A stretch of DNA of 24,203 bases from Desulfotignum sp. (GTDB lineage: Bacteria > Desulfobacterota > Desulfobacteria > Desulfobacterales > Desulfobacteraceae): assembly GCA_021737445.1 (NCBI GenBank), contig JAIPDY010000018.1, forward strand, positions 1-24,203, given 5' to 3'. Under the pieces are notes generated by a model. That model saw nothing but the letters and a program-made list of their open reading frames with translations, had not been told where the DNA came from and did no database searches. Each line of letters begins with the position of its first letter. Position 1 is the first letter of the stretch. Of this stretch, positions 1-6,869 are shown piece after piece. The position numbers were made by a program, and so were the translations under genes.

Positions 1-667
1 GTTCATTGCCGGATGAAAGAGAGGCCAAAGCTTTTTCATAGATCTGCCGGGCCAGATCCTTGTCTTCCAGGTCTTTGACCGCACCTGCGGCAAGGATGTC
101 AAAATCATCTGCTGTGGATGCTTTTTCCATGGCTTTGGTATAGACAGCCCTGGCACGGTCCTTGTCTTCAAACATCTCCAGGACCGACTGGGCAAATTCC
201 ACAAAATCTGTGGTCTTGCTGCATTTTGCAAAGGCTTTTTCAACGGTTTTTTCCGCCAGGTCTGCATCATTGAGCACCGTGGAAATACTTTTGCTCAGTT
301 CCAGAAAATCAGCGGTTTTGACACATTTTGTGCCGGCAGCATTGTAAATTTCCGTGGCTGCTTCCTTCTGGTCGATCTCCAGGGCGGCGGCGGCCAGGCC
401 CAGAAAATCCTCCACTGTGGTGCACAGGTTTTTGCCTGCATCCAGATGGGCGGCAGCAGCTTCTTCATCCCCCAGGATGTCCAGGCAGGCTTTGGCATAG
501 GTGACGGCATCTTCCCAGGTTTCCGCCCATTCCGCTCCCTCTTCTAAAAGTTCGGCAGCCCATTCCTTGTCAGACAGGCCGTCCACAATCTCTTTGGCAA
601 CGGCAATGTACTCTTCGGGCGCATCACACTCCTCTGCTTTTTCTTCAAGTTCTTCTTTGAGTCCCAT
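1..667 (-). CDS. Helical (TPR/HAT-like) repeat protein, N-terminal part; runs off the window
   Basis: An open frame runs from ATG at 667 down to the left edge without a stop, giving 222 residues. A clear ribosome site (AGGAG) lies about 8 bases before the ATG. The product is acidic and almost entirely helical. It is built from repeats of about 34 residues with a pattern like D-x-D-x-A-R-x-I/V-Y-x-K-A, then a short Cys/Ser-x-T-x-D-F turn and a second helix. At least four units are visible in the C-terminal two thirds. This is the architecture of TPR/HAT-like scaffolds that bind other proteins. No signal peptide or membrane segment is seen, so it should be cytoplasmic. The C-terminus lies outside the window and no specific function can be assigned. 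Confidence 0.8.
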   Translation of the reverse strand, partial: MGLKEELEEKAEECDAPEEYIAVAKEIVDGLSDKEWAAELLEEGAEWAETWEDAVTYAKACLDILGDEEAAAAHLDAGKNLCTTVEDFLGLAAAALEIDQKEAATEIYNAAGTKCVKTADFLELSKSISTVLNDADLAEKTVEKAFAKCSKTTDFVEFAQSVLEMFEDKDRARAVYTKAMEKASTADDFDILAAGAVKDLEDKDLARQIYEKALASLSSGNE

Positions 668-706
668 GGTTTTTCTCCTTTTATTGTTTATTTGGTCAGC
701 ATTTGT

Positions 707-718
707 GAACAAGTGTTC
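707..718. promoter_or_regulatory. GAAC-N4-GTTC dyad upstream of the repeat-protein gene
   Basis: The perfect dyad GAACAAGTGTTC sits about 40 bases upstream of the repeat-protein start. It fits the general GAAC-N4-GTTC form of the Gram-positive LexA box. LexA motifs differ widely among deltaproteobacteria, so this is only a possible operator. Confidence 0.2.
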
Positions 719-920
719 AGGCTTGCAATGCCAATTTTTTTTCTGGTTGATGAACATGCCATACCACAGAAGATGTGAATGTGCAATTCTTAACCGTCTT
801 TAACATGGGTAACCAGCCGGGATTCAACAGTTTGATACATCCCCTTGCTGCTGGTTCCGTCAAGAAGATATCACAGGAGGATTCCCGCCGTTAAAAATTC
901 ATCATGAAACCTTTAACAAT

Positions 921-1868
921 TTATTTGTAGGGACCGAGGAATCGTTCACCGTCAAAATGGATCAGGTGTGATGGAGCATCAGCGACCCATACTTCGGTTT
1001 CCCATGCAATGTTGTCAAGATAACGGGCCATTGTGACACGGTTTGGGAAAGCAGTTACATAGACAAGACCTGCCTTGGCCTCGGCAAACAACCGGGTCAG
1101 TTCGCTATGGCGTTTCCCATCCATTGGACCATGACTGGTTACTGATTCAACCAACAGCAGCCAGTTTTTTCTGGCATAATGTAATACGACATCGGGCATT
1201 TTGCCGTGGGAGTCGATATCTACATTCAACCCGGCAAGCATGGCAGCGTCAAAATAACCCCATTTTTCTCCGGTATCCCCCGCATAGATCAGTATACTTC
1301 CTGGGGCAAAGCGTGGTGCAAATTCTTCGATAATGGAACGAATTAACTCACTGTGCTCTCCAGGACTGAGAGTGATTGTTTTTCCGGGTGAAATTTGCAC
1401 GGGCACACGATTCAATTCCCGTTCCTGGGCATACCTTGCAATAAGTGTCTCCCGTTCCGCCATGTAGTCGGTCAGATTGCCATGCCATTTTTTCGTGCCA
1501 AAGCTTTGCAGCAACCTCAGGGTAGTCGGTGCTATTTGATAAACAGCTTTGGGACTGTTAACAGGGCGATCATGTTTGTCCGGGTTATAAAGTGCTATTC
1601 CGGCATCGACAAACTGATGTATGGTCTGGCGGCGTATTGTTTCCCGTGAGTTGGGCGCGTAGTTTTTCTGGTAGTTTTTTCGGATCCAATCCATTATCGG
1701 TGTGATGCCCAATAAGGGATTTTCAGCTTTTGACCATGGTTTTCCCGGGGTGAGGTTCAACAATGCAAGCAAACATAATGCGGAACGCTCGTTCTGCTGA
1801 GCCCGGGGCATTCCCAGGGTAATAAGGATTTTGTGGGCTGCTTTGAGATGCTTTTCTTTTTTGGTCAT
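921..1868 (-). CDS. Type II restriction endonuclease, BsuBI/PstI family
   Basis: The 315-residue product matches the BsuBI/PstI endonuclease family over its length; BsuBI is about the same size. The C-terminal half carries the family's conserved blocks: IYAGDTGEKWGYFD, then HGKMPDVVLHY, NWLLLVESVTSHGPMDGKRH, AGLVYVTAFPNR and AWETEVWVAD, ending in FDGERFLGPYK. The acidic and ESVTSHG-type motifs form the nuclease core. The N-terminal part is a helical DNA-recognition region. Family members cut CTGCAG, so that is the expected but unproven target; at least three CTGCAG sites occur in this window (4611, 10425, 19882). The start overlaps the stop of the upstream methyltransferase gene by four bases (ATGA), so the pair is probably translated together with the methyltransferase first. 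Confidence 0.9.
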   Translation of the reverse strand: MTKKEKHLKAAHKILITLGMPRAQQNERSALCLLALLNLTPGKPWSKAENPLLGITPIMDWIRKNYQKNYAPNSRETIRRQTIHQFVDAGIALYNPDKHDRPVNSPKAVYQIAPTTLRLLQSFGTKKWHGNLTDYMAERETLIARYAQERELNRVPVQISPGKTITLSPGEHSELIRSIIEEFAPRFAPGSILIYAGDTGEKWGYFDAAMLAGLNVDIDSHGKMPDVVLHYARKNWLLLVESVTSHGPMDGKRHSELTRLFAEAKAGLVYVTAFPNRVTMARYLDNIAWETEVWVADAPSHLIHFDGERFLGPYK

Positions 1869-3352
1869 GTAGTAATGGTCTCCAGTTTTTCATCAATCAT
1901 TTCCTGGGTTAGTTCCAACTGGTTTAACGACCATTTGCCAAGCATGATCAGAACCTCAAGGCTCGGATATTTTATTTGTTTAAGATCGGCCGCGTTAACC
2001 TGGGTATGGCCATTAAAGGTTCTGAAAAAATCATCAACTGCTGTCGAATTTAAAAATACCATGATGCCATAAGCCAGGTTTTTGGGCAGCCCCTGTTTTT
2101 TGGCATGAAAGACATTTAGATGGTTTTCAAAACCCAGTGACGGCATACCGGGAAAATTATCCGGATTGACAACGTTTGCCACGATTCTTCTTTTTTCTTC
2201 TTTTGATGAAAAACGGCGGACCACACAATAGAAATCATTTGGGAAAAGCCATTTTTCAGTTTCATTGTTGTGTTGAATCGCATTTGGTTTCTTTATGTCC
2301 GGTTTAGGCCACTCAATGCCTTTACTGTTAAAATGGACAGGATAGAGCAATGGGACAGTACCTGGAACCGGCATTTTTCGTAAGTGTTCCTTTACCCGGA
2401 AATCGACTACCGGGCCGGTGGAAATATTGATTTTCAGGTCGAATAAGCTAAAGGAAACTTTTTTGCACAGAGCGATGGAACCTAAAGCCGTTGAGGTTGG
2501 AATATGAATGAATTGTTCCGGATCATCAGGCCGAACAATTTTTTCAAAAGGATATTTTTGACTGGTTAAGTCATAAAAATTGTCATCTGTTGAGGTGGAT
2601 ATTTTGATCTGCCCTTTTTTTTCATTTTTCTCAAGGCAGATGATGATGTTTTCCTGGAGCACATCATCATCTTTGAATGCTTTGTTGCGTGACAAAAACA
2701 AATGGATCTGTCTGATGGCGGCCCGGGTTAAGAGAAATTTTCGGAACCGACGATAATAGGGGCCATTGCAGAAACTGCGCGGAACAATGGCAACAAGTTG
2801 ACCATGGGGTTTGAGCAAAGAAAGCGACAATGCCAGGAACGCGGAATACAGATTTACTGTTTCGATGCCGGCTCGTCTCAGGGCTGAACGGTGTTTCGAA
2901 TCACTTCGTATCTTTTTGTAGGGTGGGTTTAAAATGGCATGGGTGTACCGGGGAAAGGGTTTGACAAAAAGGTTGCCGGATATTCCTTCAGATGCGGTTA
3001 TTATAAAATCGGAAATTCCAATATCCATGGAAAATCCGGGGATGTTTTCATATTTTTTTAACGTTTGCATTAAATATGGCTGTAAGAAAGGATCTATTTC
3101 AAAAACATCAATATGAACATCTTTGAATTTGAGGCCGCCGGACGTCCATCTGTCCAGAAAAGCAGCACAAAGAGAGCCGATTCCTGCGCCGGGATCGAGC
3201 AACCGGCAATGATCGTGGCTGTTTTGGTCAAAAAGCTCAGCCATGAATCGCGCAATGGTTGCCGGTGTAAAAAATTGGCCCAACAGGGATTTTTTCTTTG
3301 GGTCGGTTGCTTTTGATATAGCCAGTCTTGATTGTTCAATATCTGAAAGCAA
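1865..3352 (-). CDS. DNA adenine-N6 methyltransferase of a PstI/BsuBI-type restriction-modification system
   Basis: The 495-residue product has the motif order of gamma-class N6-adenine methyltransferases. An LGQFFTPATIARFMAELF block lies at about residues 24-41, the AdoMet-binding DPGAGIGSL at about 53, and the catalytic NPPY at about 144-147. A long target-recognition region follows. Size and partner gene fit M.PstI/M.BsuBI, which methylate adenine in CTGCAG and protect the host from the nuclease at 921-1868. The best start is TTG at 3352: an AAGGAG ribosome site lies 8 bases before it, while the nearby ATG at 3360 is out of frame and abuts that site. Base composition is clearly more A+T-rich than in the flanking genes, which suggests acquisition by transfer. 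Confidence 0.9.
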   Translation of the reverse strand: MLSDIEQSRLAISKATDPKKKSLLGQFFTPATIARFMAELFDQNSHDHCRLLDPGAGIGSLCAAFLDRWTSGGLKFKDVHIDVFEIDPFLQPYLMQTLKKYENIPGFSMDIGISDFIITASEGISGNLFVKPFPRYTHAILNPPYKKIRSDSKHRSALRRAGIETVNLYSAFLALSLSLLKPHGQLVAIVPRSFCNGPYYRRFRKFLLTRAAIRQIHLFLSRNKAFKDDDVLQENIIICLEKNEKKGQIKISTSTDDNFYDLTSQKYPFEKIVRPDDPEQFIHIPTSTALGSIALCKKVSFSLFDLKINISTGPVVDFRVKEHLRKMPVPGTVPLLYPVHFNSKGIEWPKPDIKKPNAIQHNNETEKWLFPNDFYCVVRRFSSKEEKRRIVANVVNPDNFPGMPSLGFENHLNVFHAKKQGLPKNLAYGIMVFLNSTAVDDFFRTFNGHTQVNAADLKQIKYPSLEVLIMLGKWSLNQLELTQEMIDEKLETITT

Positions 3353-3463
3353 GCCCGCATCTCCTTGGTATATGGTTTTTGAATATATATGTTTATCGTT
3401 ACCATAAGTACCGGATTAACTCAAGGATTGACAGATATTCAGCAGGGCTGATGTAAGTGACCC

Positions 3464-3654
3464 GTGCCGGGGGGTTCCTGTGGGTTTCACCCTCTGCCGC
3501 GTTTGACATGGAGTAGGGCATGGCTGCGCTGAACGGCAAAAACTGCGGGCAGGTGTGTCCTCAAACAGTTTGCCGTTCTTGACGCTCCGCCATACCCAAC
3601 TCCATGTAGCAAACACGTCAGAATGGGATTCAACCCACAGGAACCCCCCGGCAC
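3464..3654. repeat. 191-nt imperfect foldback element
   Basis: The ends are perfect 23-nt inverted repeats: 3464-3486, beginning GTGCCGGGGGGTTCCTG, and 3632-3654, ending in CCCCCCGGCAC. Inside, 3501-3522 pairs with 3591-3614 (GTTTG..ACATGGAGT against ACTCCATGTAGCAAAC, with a two-base bulge and two mismatches). Near the centre, 3531-3545 pairs with 3566-3578 (GAACGGCAAA..CTG against CAGTTTGCCGTTC). The strands thus pair almost throughout, leaving a loop of about 20 nt at 3546-3565. This could be a MITE-like mobile element or a structured RNA. No flanking target-site duplication is obvious and no transposase or reverse transcriptase is adjacent. Confidence 0.75.
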
Positions 3655-3938
3655 TAGTGCTTGAATTCAGCGGTGAGCAGGGATGAAACCCCGGACCTGG
3701 GTCCTCCATGCACAGGGGAACCTGAAAAGAGAAGTGGTGCCAGAGATTTCTTGAACAGCGGCGACCAGGAATGATTTGTACAGCGGCACCCCCACCAGGG
3801 GCGGCATCCTGCCGATCTGCCCTGATCCCTCCATGGATTTCAGATCTGCTGAAAGGCGCCTCCAGGGCCGGCATTCATAAAAAAAGTTCCCATGCCGATT
3901 TACATGCAGTTGTCCTGGGATGTTCATGATATTTGTGT

Positions 3939-3966
3939 TTGACGATTACCGGGGTTGTGGTATGAT
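3939..3966 (+). promoter_or_regulatory. Sigma-70-type promoter for the redox cluster
   Basis: TTGACG at 3939-3944 and TATGAT at 3961-3966 are separated by 16 bases. It is the best promoter match ahead of the gene at 4107 and would give a leader of about 130 nt. No known riboswitch fold was recognised in the leader. Confidence 0.55.
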
Positions 3967-4106
3967 AAAGATACGATCTTCTTTTCTACAGCAATAAATG
4001 TGACTGCTGGCATGTTTTTTGATTATATCTCTACTGTATGTTAATTTATAAAGTGTGCCAGGAGATCCAAACACCTGTTCACCCATAACCATGTAAGGAG
4101 GCTGTT

Positions 4107-4271
4107 ATGACCAGCTGGATCTGTGACCAATGTGGATACAACCTTGAGGCGGATACCCCGCCTGAAAAATGTCCGAGCTGTAAAAAAGACTGCTCATTTG
4201 TGGACAATTCCTGCTATACCCCTGATTGTGCAGGAACACCCAGTGATCCGAGAATTTCGGGCAAAAGTTGA
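4107..4271 (+). CDS. Rubredoxin-like small protein, 54 aa
   Basis: A strong ribosome site (AAGGAGG, 4096-4102) precedes ATG 4107. The 54-residue product starts MTSWICDQCGYNLEADTPPE and carries two CxxC pairs (C6/C9 and C22/C25), the rubredoxin-type iron or zinc knuckle also found at the C-terminus of rubrerythrins. Further cysteines lie at 29, 36 and 41, the last two in a CYTPDCAG segment. Such proteins carry single electrons to peroxide- or oxygen-reducing partners, or act as zinc ribbons. It is the first gene of the redox cluster, 13 bases before the next one, which suggests a role as electron carrier there (inference). Confidence 0.8.
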   Translation: MTSWICDQCGYNLEADTPPEKCPSCKKDCSFVDNSCYTPDCAGTPSDPRISGKS

Positions 4272-4284
4272 AAAGGAGGTTGTG

Positions 4285-4470
4285 ATGGGCAAAAAATATA
4301 GAATCAGTACCTCTTGTCCCAGGTGCGGGTGCGCCGGCACCTCTCATTTGACGGAAGAGGAGATCAAAAAAAAATATGGCGATGTGCCCAATATCGAGCT
4401 GGAATGCCATGAGTGCATGATGAAACTGGAAGCAGATGTCCAGGAAGATGATGGTTCGGATAACACCTGA
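4285..4470 (+). CDS. Small zinc-ribbon-like protein, 61 aa
   Basis: ATG 4285 is preceded by AAAAGGAGGT at a good distance; the longer open frame that begins at 4123 merely overlaps the rubredoxin-like gene. The 61-residue product has CPRCGC near residues 11-16 and CHEC near residues 46-49, enough for one four-cysteine zinc (or iron) site, and an acidic tail. No named family was recognised. Its position between the rubredoxin-like gene and the nitroreductase-like gene, with overlap into the latter, indicates a shared transcript. Confidence 0.7.
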   Translation: MGKKYRISTSCPRCGCAGTSHLTEEEIKKKYGDVPNIELECHECMMKLEADVQEDDGSDNT

Positions 4471-6004
4471 TCCCCCTGTGTCAGCTGTCCGGTACCATGA
4501 TCAGACCTGCCATGTCCGGCACCGGATTTCCCCCCATTCACTGGATTTTTCAAGGTATCCGGTGCCGTTTAAAACCTATGCCTGTCAGGGCCGAATTCCT
4601 CTGGATAAAGCTGCAGGCATCCACCAGGCTTCTGGCGGGGATAAGGCTTTGACAGGCCTGGATGCCCCAGTGGGTCGTGTGCTGGCCCGGCAGGTGCCGG
4701 ATATCGAACCGAAAGCACCGATGGATCTGAAAACGGTTTCCCGGATTCTGGCCCTGTCCTATGGGGTGACCCTGGCAGACAGGGCCCGGGGTGTCCTGTT
4801 CCGGAGCGTGCCATCCGCCGGGGGGCTGTACCCTTGTCAACTGTATCTGTCGGTACAGAAGATGCCGGGTATTGAGACAGGGTTGTACTATTGTGACTTG
4901 GTTCAGGGGTTTTTATGCAAAATCAATTCCCGGCCCCTGGACATGAAAAACATACTGCCTGATCAAAACCGTGCAGGCGCATACCTGGCTATCACAGGTA
5001 TCTTTTACAATTCTGCCTGGAAATACAGGGAACGGGCCTTCAGGTATCTGCTTTTAGATGCCGGCCATCTGAGTGAATCGGTGATGCTGGCAGCAAAAGC
5101 GGAAGGGGTTGGTGCCCGGGTGGGGTATGATTTTGATGACCAGCGCCTGGCCCGGGCCCTGGACCTGGATGTTTCCTGCGAAGTGCCTCTGGCCTGCCTT
5201 TTTCTGGGTTCGGGCACTGTTAAAGAAGATATGCCTGATACACAACCGTTTCATCCTGCCGGACCGGGGCCTGAACCATTTGCCCCTGTCCGGTATGAGA
5301 TATTGGAAAAAGCCTACAGGGCCGGGTCCGCCATTGTGCAGCCCCGGGTGCCGGAGAAACGCCATAATGTTTTTCAGCATATCCCTTCAGGGGTTATACC
5401 CATACCGCTGTCCGGGTTTAGTCCGGAAGTCCCTTTTCGCCGTGCAGTTACACACAGGCGGTCCCGCCGCAATTTTACTGCTCAAGAGCTGCCCTGTTCT
5501 GTGTGGGCGGCTTTTTTCAGGCAGGTCTTTTCAGGGATTTTTTCTGACCATCTTCCTGAAGAGACAGGTGTATCGGCAAAAGCCTTTCTTGTGCCGGCAA
5601 TGATCTGTCAGAACATGGAAGGTCTGGCAGACGGATTGTACAGCCTTTCTTGGGATGGATCGCAGCTGGCATGCATGCACACAGGCAGCCTGGCAAGCGC
5701 GCTGGCCCGGGTCTGCCTGGATCAGGCATGGATCAGCCGCGCAGCTGTGAATTTTTTGTTTCTGGCAGATCTTGGTGCTGTGGAATCAGCATTGGGATCC
5801 AGGGGATACCGGTATGTGATGATGCATGCCGGCAGGGCAGGCCAGCGTATCTACCTTGCAGCAGAAGCGTTCGGGCTGGGATGCTGCGGTGTCGGTGCCA
5901 TGTATGATACAGAAGCAGCAGAACTTCTGGCGTTGAAAACCGGCAGCGTCCTGCTCTACGCTGTGGCGGCAGGGCCAGTGAAAAAGAAAGGAGATATGCC
6001 GTGA
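4436..6004 (+). CDS. SagB/ThcOx-type dehydrogenase with two nitroreductase-like domains
   Basis: The N-terminal segment RYHDQT...LDFSRYPVPFKTY is the usual opening of SagB/ThcOx-family FMN enzymes. A first nitroreductase-like domain (about residues 95-275) contains SVPSAGGLYPCQLYLSV and the segment LLLDAGHLSESVMLAAKAEG. A second domain (about 320-515) begins FRRAVTHRRSRRNF and ends in AGRAGQRIYLAAEAFGLGCCG, so the protein holds a tandem pair. SagB relatives oxidise azolines in peptide natural products, but no cyclodehydratase or precursor peptide is encoded here, so a flavin redox role within the cluster is more likely (inference). The start is uncertain: ATG 4436 overlaps the previous gene by 35 bases, and GTG 4478 is an alternative just before RYHDQT. 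The stop overlaps the next start (GTGA). Confidence 0.8.
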   Translation: MSRKMMVRITPDPPVSAVRYHDQTCHVRHRISPHSLDFSRYPVPFKTYACQGRIPLDKAAGIHQASGGDKALTGLDAPVGRVLARQVPDIEPKAPMDLKTVSRILALSYGVTLADRARGVLFRSVPSAGGLYPCQLYLSVQKMPGIETGLYYCDLVQGFLCKINSRPLDMKNILPDQNRAGAYLAITGIFYNSAWKYRERAFRYLLLDAGHLSESVMLAAKAEGVGARVGYDFDDQRLARALDLDVSCEVPLACLFLGSGTVKEDMPDTQPFHPAGPGPEPFAPVRYEILEKAYRAGSAIVQPRVPEKRHNVFQHIPSGVIPIPLSGFSPEVPFRRAVTHRRSRRNFTAQELPCSVWAAFFRQVFSGIFSDHLPEETGVSAKAFLVPAMICQNMEGLADGLYSLSWDGSQLACMHTGSLASALARVCLDQAWISRAAVNFLFLADLGAVESALGSRGYRYVMMHAGRAGQRIYLAAEAFGLGCCGVGAMYDTEAAELLALKTGSVLLYAVAAGPVKKKGDMP

Positions 6005-6831
6005 AATGGATGCAGTTTTTAACCCCGGTAAAATCCACAGATTACAAAGAAACCCGGGAAATGATATCAGACCGCTCCCCGGAGGATATCACCATCCTGG
6101 ATGTGCGCCAGCCCTCAGAGTATCAGGAAAGCCACATCCCCGGGGCGGTGCTCATACCTTTGCCGCAGCTTTCAGACCGGGTGTCTGAACTGGATCCGGA
6201 CAAACCCACCCTGGTTTACTGAGCTGTGGGCGGGCGCAGCCGGGTGGCTGCACAGATGCTGTCAGGCAGAGGCTTCAAACAGGTGTATAATGTATCCGGC
6301 GGTATCAAGGCCTGGCAGGGCAAGACCGCTGTGGGGCCACAGACACTCGGCATGGATCTGTTTGACGGCATTGAATCCCCGCAGGACCTTCTCACGGTGG
6401 CCTATTCCCTGGAAAAGGGGCTGTGCCGGTTCTATCTGGATATGGCTGATAAGGCCCAAACCCCTGCGGTGCGGGCACTGTTTGAGAAACTGGCTGCCAT
6501 TGAGGTAAAGCACCAGAATGCGGTTTTTGATGCATATGTCCGGGTGGCTGAAGCTGCTGTATCCCGGGAGCAATTTGATGCCATGGTGGAAAAATCAGCC
6601 GTGGAGGGTGGAATGACCACCGACCAGTATCTGGAACTGTTTGATCCGGACCTGTCTGTGGAAAAAGAGGTGATATCTCTGGCCATGTCCATTGAAGCCC
6701 AGGCCCTGGACCTGTATCAGCGGGTGGGGGTCCGCCTGGAAAATACCGATTCTGCCGCAATTGTCCATGGTATCGCAGATGAGGAAAAACAGCACCTGGA
6801 ACGGCTGGGAGAATTGATGGACACCCTGTGA
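6001..6831 (+). CDS. Selenocysteine-containing rhodanese fused to a rubrerythrin-like domain
   Basis: The gene starts at GTG 6001, overlapping the previous stop, and runs to 6831 with one in-frame TGA at 6220-6222 (codon 74). The N-terminal domain is a rhodanese: DVRQPSEY...HIPGAVLIPLPQL, then LVY-[TGA]-AVGGRSRVAAQML and a NVSGGIKAWQG tail. In this family the loop is YCxxGxRS, so TGA replaces exactly the catalytic cysteine codon. Reading TGA as selenocysteine gives one 276-residue protein with Sec74. From about residue 120 a ferritin-like domain follows, with glutamates in YSLEKGL, IEVKH, MSIEAQ and EEKQH suited to a di-iron site. A SECIS-like hairpin lies just after the TGA. Alternatives are a nonsense mutation or sequencing error, or a restart at GTG 6226, which would lack the active site. 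The exact placement makes selenocysteine the best reading. Confidence 0.8.
6224..6255 (+). promoter_or_regulatory. Putative bacterial SECIS element
   Basis: Downstream of the TGA, GCAGCC (6236-6241) pairs with GGCTGC (6246-6251) around a GGGT loop. CTGT (6224-6227) pairs with ACAG (6252-6255) below an 8-nt one-sided bulge. The loop starts 19 nt after the TGA and its first bases are G, as expected for bacterial selenocysteine insertion elements. The same bases encode a conserved protein segment, so part of the pairing could be coincidental. Confidence 0.55.
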
Positions 6832-6869
6832 ATCAACAGCCGGGAAAAAGAACAACCGGAGCGGATCTT

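Larger units (their letters stand above)
3353..4106. other. 754-base region without a convincing gene
   Basis: This stretch separates the restriction-modification pair from the redox cluster. It contains the long foldback at 3464-3654, a second G+C-rich stretch at about 3660-3900 with short self-complementary pieces, and a promoter at 3939-3966. Overlapping minus-strand open frames (3416-3874 and 3667-3927) exist, but neither has a ribosome site. The first runs through the foldback, so it is probably open by chance. Confidence 0.6.

Noticed and set aside
3416..3874. 152-aa minus-strand ORF
   Set aside because: It runs through the foldback, has no ribosome site and reads as Pro/Arg/Ser/Cys-rich low-complexity sequence, so it is probably open by chance.
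4123..4284. Upstream extension of the 61-aa zinc-ribbon gene
   Set aside because: It overlaps the rubredoxin-like gene in another frame, while ATG 4285 has its own strong ribosome site.
6226..6831. Separate gene starting at GTG 6226
   Set aside because: It would begin inside the rhodanese active-site loop and lack the catalytic residue and half the domain; the selenocysteine reading explains both halves.
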